A DNA stretch of 64,000 nucleotides from VXPQ01 sp965232485 (GTDB lineage: Bacteria > Bacteroidota > Rhodothermia > Rhodothermales > VXPQ01): the NCBI GenBank assembly GCA_965232485.1, contig OZ246975.1, positions 682,001 to 746,000 of the forward strand, given 5' to 3'. The translations under genes were made by a program, and so were the position numbers. Shown here piece after piece: positions 12,283 to 20,730 of this stretch (positions are counted from its first letter, which is position 1; each line of letters starts with the position of its first letter). The notes below the pieces were generated by a model. That model saw only the letters and a list, made by a program, of their open reading frames with translations. It had not been told where the DNA came from and made no database searches.

Positions 12283-13563
12283 ATGAAACTGGCTTCGGTG
12301 AAAATCGAGAATTTTCGGGCAATCCAGGAACTGGACCTGCCGCTTCATGAGCGCCTCACAGTCCTCTTTGGCGACAACGCCGACGGAAAAACCAGCGTTC
12401 TGAGTGCGATTTCTGTAGGGCTTGGCGCCATTCCCACGATACTGCCTGACGTGTCCGGGACCAACTTCAAACCAACGATCGACCGTCGCGGTTCGACCTC
12501 CCCCGGGATATTACTGAGGGCTGCCAATGGCGTTGAATGGGGGCGAGGCAAGACGTTCGGTCGTAATCCCGGTCTGAAGCAATTGCAGGAAAGGATTCTT
12601 CTTATCCTGCGGAATAATGAAAAAGACGAACCGCCGAAAGAACTACCCATCGTCGCTTTTTACGACACGGATCGGGCGGCTCTGGACGTGCCGCGGCGAC
12701 GTCGAAATTTCAGAGGCGAATTTCCCCGTTACGCGGCGCTGGAAGGAGCGCTTTCTCCCCGAACCAATTTCAGGGATTTCTTCAAATGGTTTCACGCCAA
12801 AGAAGACGAAGAATTAAGAGAACAGAAAGAACGACGCGACTTCGATTACCGGCTGAAAGAACTGGATGTAGTCCGCAAGGCAATTACCGAAATGATCCCG
12901 GGCGCGTCCGATCCGAGAATCAAACTGCGCCCGCTACGGTTCGTGGTTACCCTCCAAACCGAATCTGGAAAAACTGAACACCTTGCTCTCGATCATCTCA
13001 GCGGCGGCTATCGCATCATGCTGGCGCTTGCAGCCGACCTTGCAAGGCGGATGGCCCAGGGCAGCCCGCACCTGAACAATCCGCTGAACGCCGAAGCGAT
13101 CGTCCTGATCGACGAAATAGAACTGCACCTGCACCCCTCATGGCAACAGCGCGTGCTCGACGACCTTATGCGCACATTCCCGAATACGCAATTTATCGTT
13201 TCGACCCATAGCCCGCAGGTGCTCACTACCGTCAAAGCAGAGCAAATCGTGCATCTCTTCCGGGAAAATGACGAAGTGCTCGCCGAAGTTCCTCATGTGT
13301 CTACCGTGGCCACATACGGCGCCAAAGCAGGCGACGTACTTGCCTCTGTCATGGGCGTAGAAGAGCGCCCTCCGAACAATCTCTTCAAGAAAACGCTTGA
13401 CGCCTATGTGAAACTCATCGACAACGGACAGGGGAAATCCCCGGAAGCTTTGGAATACCGACGTAAACTTGAGGCATTATCGCCTCGGGATCCCGACCTG
13501 GACCGAGCTGATATCGAAATCAGACGAAGTCAGGTCCTTAAGCGCATGGCAAACACCCAATGA
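12283..13563 (+). CDS. ptuA: PtuA-like AAA/ABC-type ATPase (Septu-like defence)
   Basis: An SMC/RecF-type ATPase of 426 residues. Walker A is GDNADGKTS at about 30-38, an ABC-type signature LSGGYR lies near 239, Walker B with LIDEIELHLHP near 272, and the H-switch STHSPQV near 307. The gene overlaps the following HNH nuclease by 4 bp (ATGA). The pairing of such an ATPase with a TIGR02646-type HNH protein is the gene structure of Septu (PtuAB) and of the effector module of some retrons. No reverse transcriptase is present, so a stand-alone Septu-like system is favoured. The ATPase is thought to control the nuclease partner. Its place directly after the type I system marks a defence island. It could also be an uncharacterised OLD-like pair. 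Confidence 0.8.
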   Translation: MKLASVKIENFRAIQELDLPLHERLTVLFGDNADGKTSVLSAISVGLGAIPTILPDVSGTNFKPTIDRRGSTSPGILLRAANGVEWGRGKTFGRNPGLKQLQERILLILRNNEKDEPPKELPIVAFYDTDRAALDVPRRRRNFRGEFPRYAALEGALSPRTNFRDFFKWFHAKEDEELREQKERRDFDYRLKELDVVRKAITEMIPGASDPRIKLRPLRFVVTLQTESGKTEHLALDHLSGGYRIMLALAADLARRMAQGSPHLNNPLNAEAIVLIDEIELHLHPSWQQRVLDDLMRTFPNTQFIVSTHSPQVLTTVKAEQIVHLFRENDEVLAEVPHVSTVATYGAKAGDVLASVMGVEERPPNNLFKKTLDAYVKLIDNGQGKSPEALEYRRKLEALSPRDPDLDRADIEIRRSQVLKRMANTQ

Positions 13564-14324
13564 AGCGTATACGTACCCTGCGCGACCCTACGCCGGGACT
13601 TGACAACTACCTTGCTTCAAAAAGCCCCAAAGAGGGCTGGGGGGAGTTCCGATCATATCAGCAAGGTAAGGCATACAGGGATCTTGCCGAAACGCTCGAA
13701 ACACTCCAGCACGGGCTGTGCGGATATTGCGAAATCGACCTGATCGACGGTGACCGCCAGATCGAACATGTAATTCCCCAAAGCGATCCGAATTGCGGAA
13801 AAGCGAAATCTCTGGATACCACCAACATGATCGCCTGCTGCACCGGCGGAACGCAGAAAAATATCTTTGGCCCAGACGCACGAGGTGATAAGGAACGATA
13901 CCTTCCGTCATCGAAGAGCAGTTGCGGAGAGGCAAAAGGCGACGCATCAGACCCGGGCTTTGTCGATCCGAGAACACTGCCCGCCTTGCCCTCCCTTACG
14001 CAAGTACAGTCTAACGGTCGGATTGAAGTCAATGAAGCTGCGTGCAAGGCAAATCGCGTCTCCGCCAGCGACATGAAAAACACCATCAACTTGCTGGGCC
14101 TTAACGTCAAGCGACTATGCTGGTTACGAAAACGACGCCGGGAAGCGCTCAGTGACGTTTGGGGACAGTATTACGATAATCCCGAAACGATGGACCATGC
14201 AGCGCGCGCCGAACTTCTCCCTGACAAAACAGGCCGGTTACCCAGGTTTTTTACTACAAACCGCTCATATTTCGGCGGATATGGCGACAAGATTCTTGCA
14301 CAGAAGCCGCAGGAATGGATTTGA
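13560..14324 (+). CDS. ptuB: PtuB-like HNH endonuclease (TIGR02646-type)
   Basis: A 254-residue putative nuclease. The core lies at about 52-95: CGYCE, then IEHVIPQSD with the catalytic-type EH, and N plus CC further on (TTNMIACC). This CxxC...EH...N arrangement is the HNH fold of TIGR02646 proteins, named PtuB in Septu and also found as retron effectors. It starts inside the last codon of the ATPase gene (ATGA overlap), so the two are translated together. PtuB-type proteins are thought to degrade nucleic acid once activated by the ATPase. The C-terminal half is less conserved. It ends 16 bp from the convergent gpsA, closing the defence island. Confidence 0.82.
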   Translation: MKRIRTLRDPTPGLDNYLASKSPKEGWGEFRSYQQGKAYRDLAETLETLQHGLCGYCEIDLIDGDRQIEHVIPQSDPNCGKAKSLDTTNMIACCTGGTQKNIFGPDARGDKERYLPSSKSSCGEAKGDASDPGFVDPRTLPALPSLTQVQSNGRIEVNEAACKANRVSASDMKNTINLLGLNVKRLCWLRKRRREALSDVWGQYYDNPETMDHAARAELLPDKTGRLPRFFTTNRSYFGGYGDKILAQKPQEWI

Positions 14325-14339
14325 AAACTCCCACCCCCT

Positions 14340-15344
14340 CTACCCCTCCTCCTTCAACCCCCGGGCCATGAGTTCCTCCACGGCGTCCCGGGGCGCCATC
14401 CCCTCGAAAAGAATGCGATACACCGCCTCCGTAATAGGCATTTCGACCTGACGCCGGAGCGCAAGGCGGTAGACCGACTCGGCCGTGCTCATGCCTTCCG
14501 CCACCATGGTCATTTCCTTGCGAATGTCTTCGGGGCGCGCCCCCTGCCCGATGCGCTCGCCGACATATCGGTTGCGGCTATGCCGACTCATGCAGGTAAC
14601 CACCAGGTCACCAAGACCGGCAAGGCCCGCAAACGTGCTCTCCCGCGCGCCCATCGCAAGCCCCAGTCGCCGGATTTCCGCCAGGCCGCGCGTCACAATG
14701 GCGGATTTCGTGTTGTCTCCATACCCCAGCCCGTCTCCGATCCCGGCGGCCAGCGCCATCACATTCTTTACGGAACCGGCAATCTCGACGCCCAGCAAGT
14801 CCGCATTGCGATACACCCGGAAACGCGGCGCGGCGAATACGGATTGAATCTCCCCGACCGTAGCCTCCGAACCGGCGGCGGCCACCACGGTAGTGGGCTT
14901 CTCTTCGGCGACTTCTTCGGCGTGGCTGGGCCCGGAAAGGACCCCCATCCGTTCCGGGGACGCGGATTCAAGCGCGTCGGCAAGCACGCTCGTCGTCGTA
15001 TGCAACGATCCGATCTCAATGCCCTTGGCCACGGATACATACGCGGGATCGCCCCGAACCTCGTCCCGCACCTCCATGGCGCAAGCGCGCACGGCCTGCG
15101 CCGGCATGGCGAAAACCCACATATCCCGCTCCCGGACCGCTTCCCGAATATCCGACGTCACGACAATGCTGTCCGGAAGCCGGGCGCTCGACAGATAAGA
15201 AGGGTTTCTGCGCGTACGGCGCATGGCGTCGGCAGCCTCCGGGCGGCGGGCCCAGAGCGCGACGTCATGGCCCGATTTGGCGAGCAGGATAGCAAGCGCG
15301 GTTCCCCAACTGCCCGCTCCCAGCATGGCTATGCGTCTGGTCAC
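14340..15344 (-). CDS. gpsA: Glycerol-3-phosphate dehydrogenase [NAD(P)+]
   Basis: Reduces dihydroxyacetone phosphate to sn-glycerol 3-phosphate for phospholipid synthesis, in the cytoplasm. The 334-residue protein has the Rossmann motif GAGSWGT at 7-13, SVAKGIE in the middle and the SVKN segment with the family's catalytic lysine. The start codon at 15344 is GTG. It lies 14 bp downstream of plsY on the same strand, so one operon makes glycerol 3-phosphate and then acylates it. Confidence 0.95.
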   Translation of the reverse strand: MTRRIAMLGAGSWGTALAILLAKSGHDVALWARRPEAADAMRRTRRNPSYLSSARLPDSIVVTSDIREAVRERDMWVFAMPAQAVRACAMEVRDEVRGDPAYVSVAKGIEIGSLHTTTSVLADALESASPERMGVLSGPSHAEEVAEEKPTTVVAAAGSEATVGEIQSVFAAPRFRVYRNADLLGVEIAGSVKNVMALAAGIGDGLGYGDNTKSAIVTRGLAEIRRLGLAMGARESTFAGLAGLGDLVVTCMSRHSRNRYVGERIGQGARPEDIRKEMTMVAEGMSTAESVYRLALRRQVEMPITEAVYRILFEGMAPRDAVEELMARGLKEEG

Positions 15345-15358
15345 AACGACCCGCCTCC

Positions 15359-16042
15359 CTACAATTCGCCCCGCCCCTTCATGCCTTTCGCCGGACGGAA
15401 AGAACGTATCCGACTTTCCGTCCCACGAAGCAAGCGGCGTATGTTGGTCCGGTGCGCCACGACAATGCCCAGCGTAATCGCAATCCCGAAAACGAGCAGA
15501 CTCGGATCCACCCGGTCAATGTCGAATACGTACCGCCGAATAGCCACCACAGACGGAAACGCCGCCGCCGCCGAAAGGGAAGCCACCGAAACGTACCGGG
15601 AAGAAAGGAGCACGATCAGGAAAATAGCCAGCGTAATCCCCATCGTAGCGGGCGTCAGGGCAAACAGTACGCCGGCAGCGGTATTTACCCCCTTGCCTCC
15701 GCGAAAGCCGGCCCACACCGGGTACATATGTCCGATGATCGCCGCCACGCCCGCCATAAGCCGCACAACCACTTCCATTTGCCAAACGGCGAACCCGGCG
15801 GGGAGCATATCCAGCCGAAGCGACGCGACCAGGCCCGCGGCCAGCACCCCTTTCCCCAGGTCCACCAGGGAAGCCAGTACGCCGGCTTTCCACCCCAGCA
15901 CCCGAAAAACGTTCGTGGCGCCGGCGTTGCGGCTCCCGTGCAGGCGAATATCTATGCCGTGCATCCACTTCCCTACCCAGACGCTGCCCGGTATGGAGCC
16001 CGCCAGATAACTCAGAATCAGGATAACGGCAAGGGAAAGCAT
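15359..16042 (-). CDS. plsY: Glycerol-3-phosphate acyltransferase PlsY
   Basis: Integral membrane enzyme that transfers an acyl group from acyl phosphate to glycerol 3-phosphate, the first step of phosphatidate synthesis. The frame stays open up to 16264. I chose the ATG at 16042 because it gives 227 residues starting with a first membrane segment (MLSLAVILILSYLAG), as in the family, while the upstream extension is arginine-rich and unlike PlsY. Conserved motifs are GSRNAGATN, GFRGGKGVNTAAG and the hydrophobic helices between them. It is followed by gpsA, a common pairing. Confidence 0.93.
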   Translation of the reverse strand: MLSLAVILILSYLAGSIPGSVWVGKWMHGIDIRLHGSRNAGATNVFRVLGWKAGVLASLVDLGKGVLAAGLVASLRLDMLPAGFAVWQMEVVVRLMAGVAAIIGHMYPVWAGFRGGKGVNTAAGVLFALTPATMGITLAIFLIVLLSSRYVSVASLSAAAAFPSVVAIRRYVFDIDRVDPSLLVFGIAITLGIVVAHRTNIRRLLRGTESRIRSFRPAKGMKGRGEL

Positions 16043-16226
16043 GACGCCAGGAAGGTAAGAAATTGCTTCGGGTACTTGTGAACACGCCGCACGCCCCGAC
16101 AGGTTTCCGGGGCAGCTGCGCGAGCATAACGATTGCGCGCGCAAACTACGCGACACAGTCCCCGGAAAGGTATACGGAAGAAACCGGCGAGAGATTCGTT
16201 TTTCTGTCGCTCCGGGGAGTTCCCCC

Positions 16227-17426
16227 TCACAGCTGCTCCAGCGCTTGCGCAAGGTCCGCCGCAATATCTTCCGGATCCTCGATCCCCACCGAAAGCCGCA
16301 CCAGATTGTCTCCGATTCCCAGCTGCGCCCGACGCCGGGCGCCGATATTCCTGTGCGTCGTGGTCGCCGGATGCGTCATAATCGAGTGCACATCGCCGAG
16401 GCTCGTGGCCAGAACCGCCAGCCGCAAGGCATTCGCGAACCGGAAAACGGCGGCCTCGTCGGCGTCGCGTATTTCAAAACTCACCATGCCGCCATACAAG
16501 GTATCGCCATCGGGGCCGCGATCGAACAACCGGTCCGCCGCCGCCTTGTCCGGATGGCTGTCAAGGCCCGGATAATGCACTTTCCCGATCCGGGGATGTC
16601 CCTCAAGCGAACGCGCCACATGCAAGGCGTTGCGGCTATGTTCCTCCATGCGCAGCGGGAGCGTTTTGACGCCCCGAATCGTCAAAAATGAATGAAACGG
16701 CCCCAGATTCGGTCCCAAATGGCGGCCCAATTCCTGCATCCAGTCCGCATGGGCCGCGCGGCATATGGTCACCCCGCCCAGCACGTCCCCATGGCCCGCA
16801 AGGTACTTGGTGGCGCTATGCATGACGATATCGGCGCCGGTCTCAAGCGGACGACTCAGGATGGGCGTGGTAAACGTAGCATCCGCGACCACGGGCGTCC
16901 CATAGCGTTTGGCGATGGCGCAAATACGATCCATCGGGGTTACGCGGACAAGAGGATTCGAAACCGTCTCCACCAGAATGCACCCCGTATCGGCGGCCTT
17001 GAGCGCCGTTTCGAACGCCTCCGGATCGCAAGGATCCGCATAGCGGGTCGTCACGTCCTGCTGCTCGAGGAGCTGGAGCAACTGGAATGTCTCCCCGAAC
17101 AGCACATTGGCGGTCAGAATGGAGGCGGGGCGATCGCGAAGCGCCGTAAGCAAGGCGATGTGCAGCGCCGCCATGCCCGAACTGCACGCCAGCGCGCTGT
17201 CGCCGCCTTCGAGCGCAGCCACCTGGCGATGCAAGGCGGCGGCGGTCGGGTTGCCGTACCGCTGATACACGAAGCCCTCCATCTCCCCGTTGGCCACCGC
17301 CGTCATGTCCGCGGCGCGGCGGTAATGGAAGCTGGCCGCCATTTCGAGGGCAGGCGCAGAAGGAGCGTACGGCGCATCTCCGCGCTCCGGCGCGCAGCCG
17401 TGAATAGCGAGCGTGCCCGGTTTCAT
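16227..17426 (-). CDS. Cys/Met-metabolism PLP-dependent enzyme (trans-sulfuration family), copy 2
   Basis: A 399-residue member of the family that includes cystathionine gamma-synthase, cystathionine lyases, O-acetylhomoserine sulfhydrylase and methionine gamma-lyase. The PLP lysine is K207 in HSATKYLAGHGD, with YQRYGNPT at the phosphate-binding loop. The usual DNTF motif reads DATF (D182), so one PLP-ring contact is changed. The cysteine typical of methionine gamma-lyase (after YG near 115) is absent: the sequence is FGETF. The start ATG overlaps the stop of the paralogous gene before it by 4 bp. The exact reaction cannot be told from sequence alone. Confidence 0.85.
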   Translation of the reverse strand: MKPGTLAIHGCAPERGDAPYAPSAPALEMAASFHYRRAADMTAVANGEMEGFVYQRYGNPTAAALHRQVAALEGGDSALACSSGMAALHIALLTALRDRPASILTANVLFGETFQLLQLLEQQDVTTRYADPCDPEAFETALKAADTGCILVETVSNPLVRVTPMDRICAIAKRYGTPVVADATFTTPILSRPLETGADIVMHSATKYLAGHGDVLGGVTICRAAHADWMQELGRHLGPNLGPFHSFLTIRGVKTLPLRMEEHSRNALHVARSLEGHPRIGKVHYPGLDSHPDKAAADRLFDRGPDGDTLYGGMVSFEIRDADEAAVFRFANALRLAVLATSLGDVHSIMTHPATTTHRNIGARRRAQLGIGDNLVRLSVGIEDPEDIAADLAQALEQL

Positions 17427-18601
17427 ACGGCCTCCAGCGCTTGTTCAAGGTCCGCAAGAATATCGTCGATATGCTCCGCGCCGACGGACAGGCGAACCAG
17501 CCCGTCCGTGATGCCCAGTTCCGCCCGGCGTTCGGGCGAAAGCATCCGGTGCGTAGCGCTGGCCGGGTGCAACCCCAGCGTCGTCAGGTCCCCGATGCTG
17601 GCGGAGGTGGCGGCGAGACGCAATCGGTCCAGGAAAGCATACGCCCCATCCTGTCCTCCGCGCACGTCCACGCCCACGGCGCCGCCTTTCTGCCCGGCGG
17701 AAAACAGGTTCGCTATGGCGTCCGCATCCGGGTGATTCGGATCGCCCGGATACAGAACCCGCTCGACGGCCGGATGCCCGGCCAGACGCTCGGCCACCCG
17801 CCGGGCGTTGTCGCAATGCCGCCGCATGCGCAGCGGCAATGTCTTGATTCCCCGCATGACCATAAACGCCTCGAAGGGTCCGAGACTGGGGCCAAAGCAT
17901 CGGGATACCTGCCGGAGCGCCTCGTGACGCTCTTTCGGAGCGACCACCGCGCCCGCCAGCACATCCCCATGGCCCGCAAGGTACTTGGTGGCGCTGTGAA
18001 TGACCATATCGGCGCCGTGCGCTGCGGGCTTGATAAGCAGCGGGGTGAATGTATTGTCCACGAGAAAAAGGGCGCCCGCGCCGCGGGCGATCTCCGCGAG
18101 GCGGTCCAGGTCCGCCACGCGCAAACAGGGATTGGACAGCGTTTCCGTAATGAGCAAGGCGGGACGGACCTCGTCCACGGCGCGACGCACGGCGTCCAGA
18201 TCGCAAAAATCGCAGAACCGGACCTCAATGCCCGACGGCCTGAGTACGCTGGCGAGCAGTTCGAGGCTACCCCCGTAGAGTACGTCGGCGGCGACGATCG
18301 CCTGCCGACGATCCAGCAGCGCCGTCATGATGGCCAAGTGCACCGCCGCCATGCCGGAAGCCGTGGCGAACGCCCCGTCCATGCCTTCGAGCGTGGCGAT
18401 CTGCTCTTCCAGCGCCTCCGCGCTCGGATTGCTTATCCGCGAATAGACTTCTCCGGCGCGCTCTTCTGCGAAAACCCCCGCAAGGTCCTCCAGGCGGTCG
18501 TAGAAGAAACTCGCCGAAGAATAGACTGGCGTCGTTACCGGAATATGGTCGCCGAGTCGTTTGCGGTCGCCGGCGTGGACAAGCGAAGTCTGGAGTTTCA
18601 T
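17423..18601 (-). CDS. Cys/Met-metabolism PLP-dependent enzyme (trans-sulfuration family), copy 1
   Basis: A 392-residue paralogue of the next gene. The PLP lysine is K206 in HSATKYLAGHGD, D182-N183 lie in VDNTF, and YSRISNPS is the cofactor phosphate loop; all canonical residues are present. The methionine gamma-lyase cysteine is missing (YGGSLELL). Its C-terminal part (SVGAEHIDDILADLEQAL) is typical of cystathionine gamma-synthase/lyase enzymes. The stop overlaps the second copy (ATGA), so the two are made together. This may reflect a two-step route (synthase plus lyase) or a hetero-oligomer, which is inference. Confidence 0.87.
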   Translation of the reverse strand: MKLQTSLVHAGDRKRLGDHIPVTTPVYSSASFFYDRLEDLAGVFAEERAGEVYSRISNPSAEALEEQIATLEGMDGAFATASGMAAVHLAIMTALLDRRQAIVAADVLYGGSLELLASVLRPSGIEVRFCDFCDLDAVRRAVDEVRPALLITETLSNPCLRVADLDRLAEIARGAGALFLVDNTFTPLLIKPAAHGADMVIHSATKYLAGHGDVLAGAVVAPKERHEALRQVSRCFGPSLGPFEAFMVMRGIKTLPLRMRRHCDNARRVAERLAGHPAVERVLYPGDPNHPDADAIANLFSAGQKGGAVGVDVRGGQDGAYAFLDRLRLAATSASIGDLTTLGLHPASATHRMLSPERRAELGITDGLVRLSVGAEHIDDILADLEQALEAV

Positions 18602-18632
18602 GTGCTGGATATGTCCTCTTCGAACGGGAATT

Positions 18633-19457
18633 CTACCGGACCAGCGTCATGGTTCGGGTCAACGTCCGGGCGCCGTTTCCGAGCGTCAAGCGGTACGCGT
18701 AGGTTCCGGTGGACAACCCCGCCGCGTCAAACCGCGCCGAATGCTCGCCTTGCGGAAGCACCCCGTCCACCAGCGTGGCGACCCGCCTGCCGGCCATATC
18801 GAATACCTCGAGACGCACGGGACCCGATTCGTCCAAGCGCCAGGTTATCTCCGTAGCCGGGTTGAACGGATTCGGATAGTTCTGGGCCAGCGTTGCGGTT
18901 TCGGGGAGTTCGTTCGCGTGCTCGGCAGAAGTTACATCCTCCCTGGCCATCGTAAAGACATACGTAAGCATGCCTGCATAGGGAGCAACGCCGGCAAGTT
19001 GGGGCACAAACAGCCTCAACCCAGCCATAAGCGTATTGATCTGGCCGCTATCCATGAATAGCGTCATCGCGTCATCGCCGTCGAACGCATACGTCGCAGT
19101 CAACGCGACGGGAAGGCCGGAGACGCTGATGCGGACCGTAAGACTATCCTTCGACTCATCCATTTCATAGAGGCCGTTGTACGGGCCGAGGGTTTGCGAA
19201 TCGGCTCCTCCGGTTACAATCTCGACGTCTACTTTCAGCGAATCGTTTTGCTCTTCGTGAAACGCAAGAACAAACGCATATATGTCGAGATCGGACGACC
19301 GATCTCCTGAATCGTCCTGAATATCCGACAGTTTCCAGGCTCCGAGTATCCTTTCCCCGTCGGTCGTGGTTTGCGCAAAGGCAGGCCACTGCGCAAGAAG
19401 CGCGACGGAGAACGCAAAAGACAAAGCAACGCGGAAAGGAAGAGATTTTTTGAACAT
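18633..19457 (-). CDS. Secreted protein with type IX secretion C-terminal sorting domain
   Basis: The predicted product has 274 residues. The start at 19457 gives a clean signal peptide (basic start, hydrophobic core, cleavage near AFAQ), whereas the longer open frame has no such signal. The middle part (about 35-175) is beta-rich and looks lipocalin-like (ILGAWKLSDIQ). The last 85 residues form a type IX sorting domain: NYPNPFNPATEITW, then VFDMAGRRV and a C-terminus of alternating strands ending in MTLVR. The domain directs export across the outer membrane and surface attachment. The function of the body is unknown. Confidence 0.88.
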   Translation of the reverse strand: MFKKSLPFRVALSFAFSVALLAQWPAFAQTTTDGERILGAWKLSDIQDDSGDRSSDLDIYAFVLAFHEEQNDSLKVDVEIVTGGADSQTLGPYNGLYEMDESKDSLTVRISVSGLPVALTATYAFDGDDAMTLFMDSGQINTLMAGLRLFVPQLAGVAPYAGMLTYVFTMAREDVTSAEHANELPETATLAQNYPNPFNPATEITWRLDESGPVRLEVFDMAGRRVATLVDGVLPQGEHSARFDAAGLSTGTYAYRLTLGNGARTLTRTMTLVR

Positions 19458-19702
19458 GCTCTGGACCTCGATATATAGTAACGGATGCAAACGGCGGCCT
19501 TGGGCGGCCACGCCCCGCCGAAGGACTATCTCCTGAATATAATACATCGCAAAGGAATCGCAAATGCCCGCAGAGATTATCCGGACGCAACGGAAAAAGC
19601 GGCGGGCGCCGTTTCCATGCAGGAAAAGCAGACCCCCGGCAAGCCGCCCGATCACGAAAAACAAATCTCGTTCGCCGGGCATACGCACCGAACGCCGCCG
19701 CG

Positions 19703-20701
19703 CTACAAAGAACGAATCTCCCCAACCTTCCGGGGTTGCTCCCGGAGATTTTCAAGCATGCGCGCGGCGCGGTCCGCCTCGCTCGCCGGCACGGCGGCAA
19801 GGAGTCCCATCCCCAGGTTGAATGTGCGGCGCATATCGTCCTCCGGCACCTCCCCAAGGTCCTGTATCAACCGGAAAACAGGAGGCCGCTCCCAAGCGTC
19901 GTAATCGATGTCAAAGGTCAGACCGTCCGGAACGATACGGGGCGCATTGCCGGGAATGCCGCCTCCCGTAACATGCACGAAACCCCGCCCGATCCCTTGC
20001 TCGATCAGGGCGCGAATGGGTCTCAGATAGGACCTGTGGACGGCGAGAAGCGCCTCTCCGACGCTCGCCCCGCCCAGTTCGTCCGGACAATCTCCAACAT
20101 CGAAATGCGCAAACAATACGGTGCGCGCCAGCGAATAGCCGTTCGTGTGCAAGCCAGTCGAAGGCAAGCCCAGCAGCATGTCGCCCGCCTCAATAGCCGA
20201 ACCGTCCACGACCTGCGCTTTTTCCACGACGCCTACGATGGCGCCCGCCAGATCGTATTCGCCCTCATTGTAGAGCCCCGGCATTTCCGCGGTTTCTCCG
20301 CCGATCAGCGCGCAGCCATTCTCCTTGCATGCGGTCGCCATGCCCCGAACCACATCCTCCGCTACCTGCGGATCCAGGGCGCCCGTCGAGAAATAATCCA
20401 GAAAAAACAAGGGATGGGCGCCGCACGCGGCAATGTCGTTTACGCAATGATGGACAAGGTCCTGCCCCACGGTGTCGTGTCGGCCTGCCCGGAAGGCCAC
20501 CTTGAGTTTCGTGCCGACTCCATCTACCGAAGAAACAAGCAACGGACGTTCGTAGCCACCCCCCAATTCGAAGAATGCCCCGAACGCACCGATATCCGCC
20601 GCCACGCCGGGCGTAAAGGTCTCCCGCACAAGCGGCTTTATGCGGCGCAAGGTTTCTTCGCCCGCGTCAATGTCTACGCCTGCGTCTCGATACGTGGTCA
20701 T
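19703..20701 (-). CDS. purM: Phosphoribosylformylglycinamidine cyclo-ligase
   Basis: ATP-dependent ring closure of FGAM to AIR, the fifth step of purine synthesis. The 332-residue length and the motifs VSSVDGVGTK, GGETAEMPG, GLPSTGLHTNGYS and HVTGGGIPGN are those of PurM/AIR synthase. I used the ATG at 20701. The frame is open to 20944, but the added segment is arginine-rich and antisense to the neighbouring gene. A copy of the dispersed ATCAGAGTATCC motif ends about 10 bp before the start codon and may be part of its promoter. purD lies elsewhere in the window, so the purine genes are scattered. Confidence 0.94.
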   Translation of the reverse strand: MTTYRDAGVDIDAGEETLRRIKPLVRETFTPGVAADIGAFGAFFELGGGYERPLLVSSVDGVGTKLKVAFRAGRHDTVGQDLVHHCVNDIAACGAHPLFFLDYFSTGALDPQVAEDVVRGMATACKENGCALIGGETAEMPGLYNEGEYDLAGAIVGVVEKAQVVDGSAIEAGDMLLGLPSTGLHTNGYSLARTVLFAHFDVGDCPDELGGASVGEALLAVHRSYLRPIRALIEQGIGRGFVHVTGGGIPGNAPRIVPDGLTFDIDYDAWERPPVFRLIQDLGEVPEDDMRRTFNLGMGLLAAVPASEADRAARMLENLREQPRKVGEIRSL

Positions 20702-20711
20702 GCCGTTTCCC

Positions 20712-20730
20712 TGTAGGATACTCTGATTAT
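20712..20730 (-). repeat. Dispersed motif copy upstream of purM
   Basis: Reads ATAATCAGAGTATCCTACA on the minus strand and ends about ten bases before the purM start. It shares the ATCAGAGTATCCTA core with copies at 35613, 43983, 45401 and 47780. Confidence 0.55.

Noticed and set aside
12283..14324. Retron with PtuAB-type effectors
   Set aside because: No reverse transcriptase gene and no msr-msd-like structure was seen upstream; the hairpins are too short.
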